Position numbers and translations under genes: made by a program
In this document: positions 4,432 through 10,430 of the stretch, piece by piece
Position numbering within the stretch: the first letter of the stretch is position 1
Layout: every line of letters starts with the position of its first letter
The notes under the pieces: model-generated
What the model saw: the letters and a program-made list of their open reading frames with translations, nothing else
Database searches by the model: none
What the model was told of the DNA's origin: nothing
NCBI GenBank assembly: GCA_016203755.1
Contig: JACQMD010000144.1
Coordinates: forward strand, 1-10,430
Reading direction: 5' to 3'
Source of the DNA: Candidatus Roizmanbacteria bacterium
GTDB lineage: Bacteria; Patescibacteriota; Microgenomatia; GCA-001788215; 2-01-FULL-40-14
DNA length: 10,430 nt

Positions 4432-5277
4432 CTATTCAGTAGAATTTGCGGTGTTTGAATTATTGAGGACCATGGGCAAATAACTTGTCTCTTCCGGTTC
4501 TTTTATTGCACACCACCAAAAGTCAAGATCATCAGCATAGCCTCGATCGGTTGCCGCCAATGTAAGGGGAAGCCCATGCACTTCAAATCGAAGCCGAGAA
4601 AACGCTCCGAGATTGTGGACTCTATCCTGAAAGAGCGATAATTCTTCTTCGCTCATCTCTACTTCCAGTGGAGTCCACTCAAGGTCAAAATCGGTAAATT
4701 CACCCATGTTTCGGTCAAAAATAATAGTCGGTTCTGGTTCACCCGGTGATTGCGTCTCAAGGATAAACCGTACTGCAGTATTTTCTAACTCCTCTTCATG
4801 ATACGCTGCAAAATTCATCTGAATTTGATAATCGAGCAAGGGTCCCTGCGGAACAGCATCCGGGGGTATTTCTTGCGTGACTATCCGGTAGATAGCCTGC
4901 GCTCGAAGGCCGGGCGTCTGTAAAAACTGTTTGTTGGTTGGCGTAGGATTTTCATAATCTGCCCATTCCCAATTTGTTTGTCGTATTATGTTATGTTCTT
5001 CTTCCATCGAATTGTTACTTCCTCCAAAAAAAATAATGCACGATCTAAACTGGTCTATGGAGTCACTATTTTCAATGTCAAATGGGTCGATGGCACCTTC
5101 TTCAGTAAGCGGTGGTGGGGGAGGAGGAAGAGCTGTCGGTTCTGATAGTTCCGGATAGTGATCGATAGATCGGACGAGACTGGGACGATTGTTTACCGCA
5201 TCAAGTATCTGAGCATGGGTAATGACTTCTTGTGATTTTAATTGTGATGAATTCCAAAGTAAGGCTTCTGGTATCAT
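4432..5277 (-). CDS. Acidic orphan protein with a polyproline stretch
   Basis: 281 residues that I do not recognise. The N-terminal 45 residues look helical, followed by Pro51-Pro56 and an acidic linker (TEEGAIDPFDIENSD). The rest (about 75-275) is rich in Glu, Asp and aromatic residues with alternating hydrophobic strands (VRFILET, TIIFDRNMGEF, RLRFEVHGLPLTL), suggesting one mainly beta domain. There is no signal peptide, membrane helix or known catalytic motif. It is divergent from the 514-residue orphan at 5382. It shares the strand of the tail-anchored/HD unit, but a separate promoter lies in the 46-nt gap between them. It has its own extended -10 promoter about 20 nt upstream of the ATG. 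Confidence 0.7.
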   Translation of the reverse strand: MIPEALLWNSSQLKSQEVITHAQILDAVNNRPSLVRSIDHYPELSEPTALPPPPPPLTEEGAIDPFDIENSDSIDQFRSCIIFFGGSNNSMEEEHNIIRQTNWEWADYENPTPTNKQFLQTPGLRAQAIYRIVTQEIPPDAVPQGPLLDYQIQMNFAAYHEEELENTAVRFILETQSPGEPEPTIIFDRNMGEFTDFDLEWTPLEVEMSEEELSLFQDRVHNLGAFSRLRFEVHGLPLTLAATDRGYADDLDFWWCAIKEPEETSYLPMVLNNSNTANSTE

Positions 5278-5296
5278 TTTAGTATGAATTTATAGA

Positions 5297-5305
5297 AGTA
5301 TAGCA
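5297..5305 (-). promoter_or_regulatory. Extended -10 promoter of the acidic orphan gene
   Basis: Minus-strand TGC-TATACT (5305-5297) with no clear -35. Predicted transcript start near 5290, a leader of about 13 nt to the ATG at 5277. Confidence 0.6.
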
Positions 5306-5330
5306 TATACCTATAAGTAAATGGAGATTA

Positions 5331-5359
5331 TTGCGTTTCGTGCATATGCCTGTTATAGT
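5331..5359 (+). promoter_or_regulatory. Promoter of the 514-residue orphan gene
   Basis: -35 TTGCGT (5331-5336), 17-nt spacer, then TG-T-TATAGT (5351-5359), an extended -10. Predicted start of transcription is near 5366, 16 nt before the ATG at 5382. The TTG at 5331 opens the longest frame but belongs to the -35 box, so the start at 5382 is preferred over 5331 and 5346. Confidence 0.65.
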
Positions 5360-5381
5360 GAGGACGGAATTACATATTATT

Positions 5382-6926
5382 ATGGATAGGGAACCAAGCG
5401 CAGTATCGGTCGAGGCTATCACTCCGACATCACTCGTCAATCGTGCTACCGGTACTGTTGAATTTCTTCATCATTTGCAAGAGAGAGTCTCCGAAATTGT
5501 CAGAACCCAAACTGTTTCCCAGGAAGGACTGTTGACCGAAGACCTGCAGATTATGGCACAAACTGCCGATATAGATGGTGCGATGGCGAGTCATTGGGTA
5601 GAACAAATGTTGCGGAGAAAAGATAGTCACTGGGAGGAAGAGCATCATCAGACATCAATGCGACAATATATGGATTATCTTTTGAAACCGTTAACAGAGG
5701 AGGTAAAGAAACGAGTAATTGCCGTAGCCGAACAAAATCCGCGTCTCACCACGTTCTTTTCAGAGCTCATCGACCGGAACCCCATGGTCGGAGTCGGTGC
5801 ACTTCTCCTGTACGATCAGGCATCAACTGAGCAGCATTTAGGGGAAGCTTCCCCGCGTCTGAGCTGGTACAAAGATGCAATTGAGGAAAGCTTTTCTGTA
5901 CATCAAACAATTACCGCTTTTTTTGACCGGCTAACCGCTGCATCAGAAGGCGAAAAAGAACAAAAACTTCTCATTCCCTTTCTCCGTGATTTGAAGGATG
6001 ATTTGCTGTTAAATCTTGCCGAGGTAATTAATCTTGCAAATGGTATGGCAATGCATGTGCAGGGCCCGGACCGCTGTGCTGTTTTGACGTCATCAGTTCC
6101 TGTAGGTGTTTCTCATGAGCAGTTTAATCCTATGAAGGATCGAATCCTTGCGTTGCGACAGGGAAAACAGCACAATGGAAACGGATCCTTGTTTTCCCGA
6201 TATAGTGGAGAGGTATTTGATTACCTCAGATCATTGAAGAAACATGAACGATTTCTTCTGGTGCCGGTTTTTACCAGTATTGTCGATGTGAAGCGTTTTC
6301 TTACGTTTTACAAACAATTTTGGGAACAGACAACAAGTGGACTTTCACATGTAGTTGCCAGACGCGACAATACCGATCCTTTAGATATGGAAATTATTCA
6401 CCTTGGTAAAGCGGCCAAAGTTCAGATTCGGAGGAATCCTTCTTCGAATGCTGAGGCGAGAATCTGTATATATGGCAGTAGTAATAATTATGGGTTTAAT
6501 ATTAGAGTTGATCAGGAAAAACGATATCAAACACTGAGTCTTGATATTGGTGGAGTTGATGCAGAACAGACGGTGACTTTTGCTGAATTTCTTGTTCAAC
6601 TAGATACGCTTGGGAAACCACTAATGGATTACGATGCGGTGATTAAACCATCAGGTAAAATCGTTCTCCCTCCTGGTACCTATCATCCATCCATTTTTGC
6701 TTCAGAATTACCCGCTTCTCAACGGTTACGTTATTCCTCATCTACCGGAGCAAAAGCAGCACTTTTTTTAGCTCTTGCTATGCGTGAAGGAGAAGCGGTT
6801 GGACTGAGAAAAAATAACAATTTCTCCTATCATTCACGGGAAAAAGTAAATACTGCTCTCTATTATGACAACTTTTTCACTCTCTCCAAACAATTTGAAA
6901 ACGCACTGCTGCGTTGTCGAGAGTAG
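5382..6926 (+). CDS. Large orphan cytosolic protein
   Basis: 514 residues from the ATG at 5382; I recognise no family. The first two thirds look mainly alpha-helical with many charged helices (TVEFLHHLQERVSEIV, LTEEVKKRVIAVAEQNP, FLRDLKDDLLLNLAEVINLANGMAM). The last third looks more beta-rich, with a Gly/Asn turn region (ARICIYGSSNNYGFNIRVD, YQTLSLDIGG), and ends in helices. There is no signal peptide, transmembrane helix or obvious catalytic motif. The start is set by a promoter whose -10 lies at 5354-5359. The gene is divergent from the acidic orphan protein with promoters back to back in about 100 bp, so the pair may be co-regulated. It converges on the MFS gene, 16 nt apart. Confidence 0.8.
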   Translation: MDREPSAVSVEAITPTSLVNRATGTVEFLHHLQERVSEIVRTQTVSQEGLLTEDLQIMAQTADIDGAMASHWVEQMLRRKDSHWEEEHHQTSMRQYMDYLLKPLTEEVKKRVIAVAEQNPRLTTFFSELIDRNPMVGVGALLLYDQASTEQHLGEASPRLSWYKDAIEESFSVHQTITAFFDRLTAASEGEKEQKLLIPFLRDLKDDLLLNLAEVINLANGMAMHVQGPDRCAVLTSSVPVGVSHEQFNPMKDRILALRQGKQHNGNGSLFSRYSGEVFDYLRSLKKHERFLLVPVFTSIVDVKRFLTFYKQFWEQTTSGLSHVVARRDNTDPLDMEIIHLGKAAKVQIRRNPSSNAEARICIYGSSNNYGFNIRVDQEKRYQTLSLDIGGVDAEQTVTFAEFLVQLDTLGKPLMDYDAVIKPSGKIVLPPGTYHPSIFASELPASQRLRYSSSTGAKAALFLALAMREGEAVGLRKNNNFSYHSREKVNTALYYDNFFTLSKQFENALLRCRE

Positions 6927-6942
6927 GAAAGAACATCCTCTA

Positions 6943-8115
6943 TTATTTTCCAACAGTTACTGCTTTCGTATGGTTATAGAGTTTCCAATACAGCCACGGT
7001 ATTGTCAATGAAACGAGTTGAATTCCCAGGATTGCCCGTGCAGGAGAAACACGATCAGCAATAAATCCCAATAACAGTGCTGCAAATCCAAAGAACAAAC
7101 TCCCGCCAAATGAATTGAGTGATCCCATGGTAGCCCGTTGACTGCTCCGAAATTCACGTTGCATGAGTGTATTTTCCGCAACCGAAGTAATACCGTAGAA
7201 AAACGAGGATGTTACCATCAAAAACGGGGATAGAACGGTTGGAAATAGCACCGCAATGCTATTAATGAATCTATTGTACAAAGTACCGGTGAACAATAAT
7301 TTTGTTGCACCGTATTTTTTTATAATCCGGCCGCTCAGCCTAAAACTTATTGTCGCTCCTATATTTGATAACGTTTTTACTATACCAATGGCCCAGATAG
7401 GTAACACCGTGTTGTAGAATGCGGACTGAAATTGATAGGTGGCTTCTCCCATTCCTTCAGAGAGAATTGAAGCAGTGCTTAAGAGCCGCAATTTTTTGTT
7501 ATGGATAAAATTTCGATACGCTTTCCGCAAATGAGTATAGATATTGCCACTTGTTCGTTCTTTAAACCGGGGTTCACGGAGCCGCAATGCCAAAAACACA
7601 CACAGGAGTTGCGGGATGACCGATAGCCACATGATGAGTGGAAATGACCATTGCGCAAGAAAACTGCCAATAATTGCTGATATTGCAAGTGCTATCTGAA
7701 ACATAGATCGTACTCTTCCTAAGTATTCATCGTAGCTATGTTCGTTGCCTGTCTCCGCAAGCGATTCATGCAAGAGTGCAGTATCTGTTCCGCTGTAAAA
7801 TGAACGGGATAATCCTTCAAACAGAGCGCCATATGCCAGCATCCAATATGAATGGGAAATTGCATACAGCAACGCGTACAACACTGCCGATACAGCGCCG
7901 AGCAGCATGGTTTTTCTTCTGCCGAGGTAATCAGAAAAGATTCCCGTCGGGATTTCAAATAGAGCAGAAGAAATCATAGTTATGGCAAATATGCTCATCC
8001 CGAGAGTAAATGATCCGGAAACGCGGGTAAAATAGATGATGGCAACCGGAGCGTAGAATTTAAAGTCAGTGAAGAAATTAAACCAGGTGAGTATTTTAAT
8101 ATTGGTATGCGGCAT
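6943..8115 (-). CDS. Major facilitator superfamily transporter
   Basis: A 390-residue membrane protein with about 12 hydrophobic helices in two halves separated by a basic central loop (about 185-215). MFS motif A is clear after helix 2: G58-x-x-x-D62-x-x-G65-R66-R67-K68 (GIFSDYLGRRKT). FEIPTGIFSDYLGRR and SGTDTALLHESL are typical of proton-coupled drug or small-molecule exporters of this type, but the substrate cannot be told. The ATG at 8115 begins a short polar N-terminus before helix 1, as usual for the family. Its extended -10 ends only seven nucleotides before the ATG, so the mRNA is probably leaderless. It stands alone on its strand between two orphan genes. Confidence 0.9.
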   Translation of the reverse strand: MPHTNIKILTWFNFFTDFKFYAPVAIIYFTRVSGSFTLGMSIFAITMISSALFEIPTGIFSDYLGRRKTMLLGAVSAVLYALLYAISHSYWMLAYGALFEGLSRSFYSGTDTALLHESLAETGNEHSYDEYLGRVRSMFQIALAISAIIGSFLAQWSFPLIMWLSVIPQLLCVFLALRLREPRFKERTSGNIYTHLRKAYRNFIHNKKLRLLSTASILSEGMGEATYQFQSAFYNTVLPIWAIGIVKTLSNIGATISFRLSGRIIKKYGATKLLFTGTLYNRFINSIAVLFPTVLSPFLMVTSSFFYGITSVAENTLMQREFRSSQRATMGSLNSFGGSLFFGFAALLLGFIADRVSPARAILGIQLVSLTIPWLYWKLYNHTKAVTVGK

Positions 8116-8121
8116 GCTAGC

Positions 8122-8130
8122 AGTATATCA
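8122..8130 (-). promoter_or_regulatory. Extended -10 promoter of the MFS gene, leaderless type
   Basis: Minus-strand TGA-TATACT (8130-8122). The -10 ends seven nucleotides before the ATG at 8115, so transcription should begin at or next to the start codon. Confidence 0.6.
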
Positions 8131-8185
8131 AACTATTCCGATCTTATCAGTAATGATACACGAGATGTCGATGAAGTAAGCATTT

Positions 8186-8213
8186 TTGAATTCACCTCAA
8201 CAAATGGTATACT
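8186..8213 (+). promoter_or_regulatory. Promoter of the 310-residue orphan gene
   Basis: -35 TTGAAT (8186-8191), 16-nt spacer, ending in TG-G-TATACT (8205-8213), an extended -10. Predicted transcript start near 8220, about eight nucleotides before the ATG at 8228. Confidence 0.65.
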
Positions 8214-8227
8214 AAAATAACACCATT

Positions 8228-9160
8228 ATGTCAGATGAATCGAAAGAGGAAAAACCAAAACTTAATGTTGATGTAAGCGGCATGCTTGCTGATCTCTTCG
8301 CAGCCAGCGATCGGCAAGCTCAGCAGGAAATGGAAGCAAGAAGAAACCAGACACTTCCAGATATTATTGTTCCTTCTCATCTACAAGAATTTATTGCTAC
8401 CATTCCGGAATCAGATAGAACTGAAGCTATAAAAAGAGCGTCAAATAAGCGAGAACAATTTCTCACAACTTTATGGGAAAAAGAACGAAAAAAGCTGACT
8501 CCAGGTTTTGTTGAAACACATCAGTTAACTTCAGATCTTCATGGTTGGGAACAGTATCTCCGTGTTGGATTTGAAAAAGAAGATACACGCAGAAAGCGAT
8601 TTGGATTTGAAGACTGGTCAAAAAAATATTTATCACAAATGCTTTACGACGTAGTAGATGATGAATATGCCGTAGAACAAGGACTTCATCATTCGACAAA
8701 AATTAAAGCAAGTTTTTTCGATTATTATTTTGCAGACGCAGGTTTACATCCGGAAATATGGAGATCTTCTCCAGAATCCATTGACCACAATAGTTTGCTT
8801 GTGCATTCACTAGGCGAAACTACTCTTGAGAAGGTAATAGCCTCGGGAGTTTTGGGTCTACGAGGTCGTTCAGCGGTCGCCTTTTGTCAAGATAGGGTGG
8901 TATATGATAGTGGGTATATTGTAGCCTTTCAGGCAAATGAACTTGTTACAGCAGGATATCCATTGTTGCGAATCAACGAAGATTCAAGGGATGCTGAGAT
9001 ACTCAAAGAATGGCGTTCTCCCATGCCGGTAGATATTCACTTAGCAAGATTAGTTACTCCGACATCAGTAATTCCTGATAGATGGAATGCTTCCAGAATT
9101 TCAATTGCTACTTCTTTTTTTGGCGAAGAGTATTTGCGCCAGATACCGAGACTTAAATAG
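8228..9160 (+). CDS. Orphan protein, possible ADP-ribosyltransferase-like C-terminal domain
   Basis: 310 residues, cytosolic, no membrane segment. The first 40 residues are polar and probably disordered. Residues about 45-175 look helical and charged. The C-terminal part reads LLVHSLGETTLEKVIASGVLG (190-210), then a strand SAVAFC, YIVAFQANELVTAGYPLLRI (230-249) and EWRSPMPVDIHLARLV (260-275). The order His-Ser, a helix ending in x-SGVL, a strand/helix with Ala-Gly-Tyr, and Glu-Trp-Arg before a final strand is reminiscent of ADP-ribosyltransferase-fold proteins (KptA/DarT-like HxT ... GL ... E). This is a weak resemblance from memory, and the catalytic residues are not secured. It is divergent from the MFS gene with its own promoter. 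I would otherwise call it hypothetical. Confidence 0.75.
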   Translation: MSDESKEEKPKLNVDVSGMLADLFAASDRQAQQEMEARRNQTLPDIIVPSHLQEFIATIPESDRTEAIKRASNKREQFLTTLWEKERKKLTPGFVETHQLTSDLHGWEQYLRVGFEKEDTRRKRFGFEDWSKKYLSQMLYDVVDDEYAVEQGLHHSTKIKASFFDYYFADAGLHPEIWRSSPESIDHNSLLVHSLGETTLEKVIASGVLGLRGRSAVAFCQDRVVYDSGYIVAFQANELVTAGYPLLRINEDSRDAEILKEWRSPMPVDIHLARLVTPTSVIPDRWNASRISIATSFFGEEYLRQIPRLK

Positions 9161-9195
9161 CCAATACTATCAGTGTAGATTTTGTTCGAAATATG

Positions 9196-9837
9196 TTAAA
9201 TGTTTCTCCCTACTACCTGTATATACGCAGACGGGTATCCATATAAATCTTCTTTGCCAGATTCAAGTAATTGAATGTTAAATTTCTTATTGAATAACTC
9301 TTTTGCATACGTTTCGCTAAAGAAATGGCGAATATGACCTTCTTTTTCAAACATGTCTTTTTCAATTTGAATTCCTTTCCCGTATAGTGGATCATCAGTG
9401 GATTTGCACATGAAACAGAACAAACCGTCTGGTTTGAGCACGGTATGTATGTAGTTAACTATTTTCCTCGTTACCGAATCGGTAAAATAGTGGAGTGACA
9501 AATGGGCATACACCACATCGTATGAATGTTTACTGAATGGAAATGGCTTACTGATATCGAGTACTTGAAAAGCAAGATTGTTGCGGTTCGAATATCGCTG
9601 TTGGTTTTGTCTGATGACTGCCTCTGAGAAATCGGTCGCGGTGATCGTATTGCCTTGTTCTGCAAAATAGGAAGCATCAGCTCCCACACCACAGCCAAGT
9701 TCAAGTACTGTTGCGCCGGGCGGAAATAGTTCTTCCACCTCACGGGCAAAGCGGGAAGGACTATCGATGTAGGCTTTATGCGTATCTGCTTTGTGGTGTT
9801 TTTCCCAAAAAAGTTTTTGATTGGGGTACCGGCTCAT
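9196..9837 (-). CDS. Class I SAM-dependent methyltransferase
   Basis: 213 residues. The Rossmann core is clear: motif I VLELGCGVGADA (44-55), the acidic residue after strand 2 in TATDFS (Asp69), motif III LDISKPFPF (Asp93 region), motif IV YDVVYAHLSLHYF, and motif V VLKPDGLFCFM. This layout matches the Methyltransf_11/25 or TehB-like small-molecule methyltransferases. The N-terminus RYPNQKLFWEKHHKADTHKAY is a common lead-in for that group. The substrate is not predictable. The ATG at 9837 overlaps the stop of the metallophosphoesterase gene as ATGA, so the two are probably translated together. It converges on the 310-residue orphan with about 35 nt between and no terminator that I can see. 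Confidence 0.9.
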   Translation of the reverse strand: MSRYPNQKLFWEKHHKADTHKAYIDSPSRFAREVEELFPPGATVLELGCGVGADASYFAEQGNTITATDFSEAVIRQNQQRYSNRNNLAFQVLDISKPFPFSKHSYDVVYAHLSLHYFTDSVTRKIVNYIHTVLKPDGLFCFMCKSTDDPLYGKGIQIEKDMFEKEGHIRHFFSETYAKELFNKKFNIQLLESGKEDLYGYPSAYIQVVGRNI

Positions 9838-10349
9838 AGAGTGATGATTCTTGCGCTGTTGGTTGCAGTATCGTATATGGCCAAACTTGCGCCTTTTACC
9901 GTATCGCTGGTGACATCCATGAGCGTTCCGGCATTTAATGAGAGCGTTTTACCGACCATCTTGTTTTCAGCAATATGGAAATGGCCGTGAAATACTGCAT
10001 CATATGCTCCGCACGTTATCAGCGCATCAGTTATTTCGCGGTAGTCACCATGAAAAACGGCAATCTTACGATTATCAAGATCCAAAGACATAAATCGTTC
10101 TTCATAGGTGACGTCTACGTGTGCATCCCGTGCAGCAAATTTCGTCGTGTGCCGGAATCTGTCTCCGTCATTGTTTCCGAATACACCCTTTATCGGACAC
10201 GTCAACCCTTCATAAAACTTGAGTGTAAATGGCGATACCCAGTCTCCACAATGAATTACCAGTGCAACCTTCTGGTCATTCAAGATAGTGACAGCTTTTC
10301 GGGTGTTGTGATATTGATCGTGAGTATCTGTCAAAACGCCAATTTTCAT
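9834..10349 (-). CDS. Metallophosphoesterase, YfcE/MJ0936-type
   Basis: 171 residues of a calcineurin-like phosphoesterase with all metal-site motifs: Asp8-x-His10 (LTDTHD), Gly-Asp36 (HCGDW), Gly-Asn59-Asn-Asp (GNND), His100 (FHGD), and Gly-His123-x-His125 (HGHFH), then NAGT. The length and motif spacing match the small YfcE/MJ0936 phosphodiesterases, which cleave model phosphodiesters with two metal ions; the natural substrate is uncertain. It is the first gene of a two-gene operon with the methyltransferase (4-nt overlap). Its extended -10 TGA-TATAAT ends seven nucleotides before the ATG, predicting a leaderless mRNA. Confidence 0.92.
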   Translation of the reverse strand: MKIGVLTDTHDQYHNTRKAVTILNDQKVALVIHCGDWVSPFTLKFYEGLTCPIKGVFGNNDGDRFRHTTKFAARDAHVDVTYEERFMSLDLDNRKIAVFHGDYREITDALITCGAYDAVFHGHFHIAENKMVGKTLSLNAGTLMDVTSDTVKGASLAIYDTATNSARIITL

Positions 10350-10355
10350 ATATTC

Positions 10356-10364
10356 ATTATATCA
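10356..10364 (-). promoter_or_regulatory. Extended -10 promoter of the phosphoesterase/methyltransferase operon
   Basis: Minus-strand TGA-TATAAT (10364-10356), seven nucleotides before the ATG at 10349. Transcription probably starts at or beside the start codon. Confidence 0.62.
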
Positions 10365-10408
10365 TAGCCGAGCTGATAGCAGGTAAAGATTTTTCAACTC
10401 AAATATAG

Positions 10409-10414
10409 TATACT
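10409..10414 (+). promoter_or_regulatory. -10 element of the gene leaving the window on the right
   Basis: TATACT at 10409-10414, about eight nucleotides before an ATG at 10423. No TG extension and no good -35, so weaker support than the others. Confidence 0.45.
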
Positions 10415-10422
10415 AATTTCGT

Positions 10423-10430
10423 ATGGATAC
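10423..10430 (+). CDS. Probable gene start, cut by the window end
   Basis: ATG at 10423 followed by GATAC to the window end, so only Met-Asp can be read. It is supported only by the -10 element just upstream and by the divergent layout with the phosphoesterase operon. Product unknown. Confidence 0.35.

Noticed and set aside
9975..10367. 130-codon plus-strand frame
   Set aside because: It lies antisense to the metallophosphoesterase gene, whose catalytic motifs are complete.

Overview
The window looks like chromosomal DNA of a Patescibacteria (CPR) bacterium, most plausibly the Microgenomates group. This is inference from general character: moderately AT-rich sequence, very compact gene packing with ATGA stop/start overlaps, almost no Shine-Dalgarno sequences, several lineage-restricted orphan proteins, and a GxxExxY-family protein of a kind I remember as frequent in such genomes. 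TGA is used as a normal stop, so the recoded Gracilibacteria/Absconditabacteria code does not apply. No rRNA, tRNA or CRISPR array is visible.

Region 1 (1-2819) is an SOS-type mutagenesis locus. A LexA/UmuD-like self-cleaving repressor (191-757) lies behind a near-perfect sigma70 promoter (TTGACA, 17 nt, TATACT). A perfect Gram-positive-type LexA box fills the promoter spacer, and a second box lies just past the start of transcription. Downstream, in the same direction, are a small beta-rich protein resembling DUF6504 (860-1114), a GxxExxY nuclease-fold protein (1159-1590) and a UmuC/DinB-type Y-family DNA polymerase with a clamp-binding motif (1587-2819). Two inverted-repeat structures interrupt the locus. 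One (759-853) has two arms of four 7-mers with no gene inside. The other (1118-1578) has two arms of four ATCCGAAT-like units and encloses the GxxExxY gene, like a small mobile cassette.

Region 2 (2846-5277, minus strand) contains an acidic orphan protein, then a tightly coupled three-gene unit: a tail-anchored protein made of an isolated EF-Tu domain II barrel, a 53-residue protein resembling the N-terminus of DUF3891, and an HD-domain phosphohydrolase. Region 3 (5331-9160) holds a 514-residue orphan, an MFS exporter on the minus strand and a 310-residue orphan whose C-terminal part faintly resembles ADP-ribosyltransferase-type folds. Region 4 (9196-10349, minus strand) is a two-gene operon of a SAM methyltransferase and a YfcE/MJ0936-type metallophosphoesterase. 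Starts of two further genes are cut by the window edges.

The promoters share a pattern: TGn-TATACT (or TATAGT/TATAAT) extended -10 elements lie so close to start codons that many mRNAs should have leaders of about 0-16 nt. The lexA promoter stands apart with a full consensus -35 and operator control. In two places the TTG of a -35 box can be mistaken for a start codon. The most novel items are the two 4+4 inverted tandem-repeat elements inside the mutagenesis operon and the membrane-tethered EF-Tu domain II protein.
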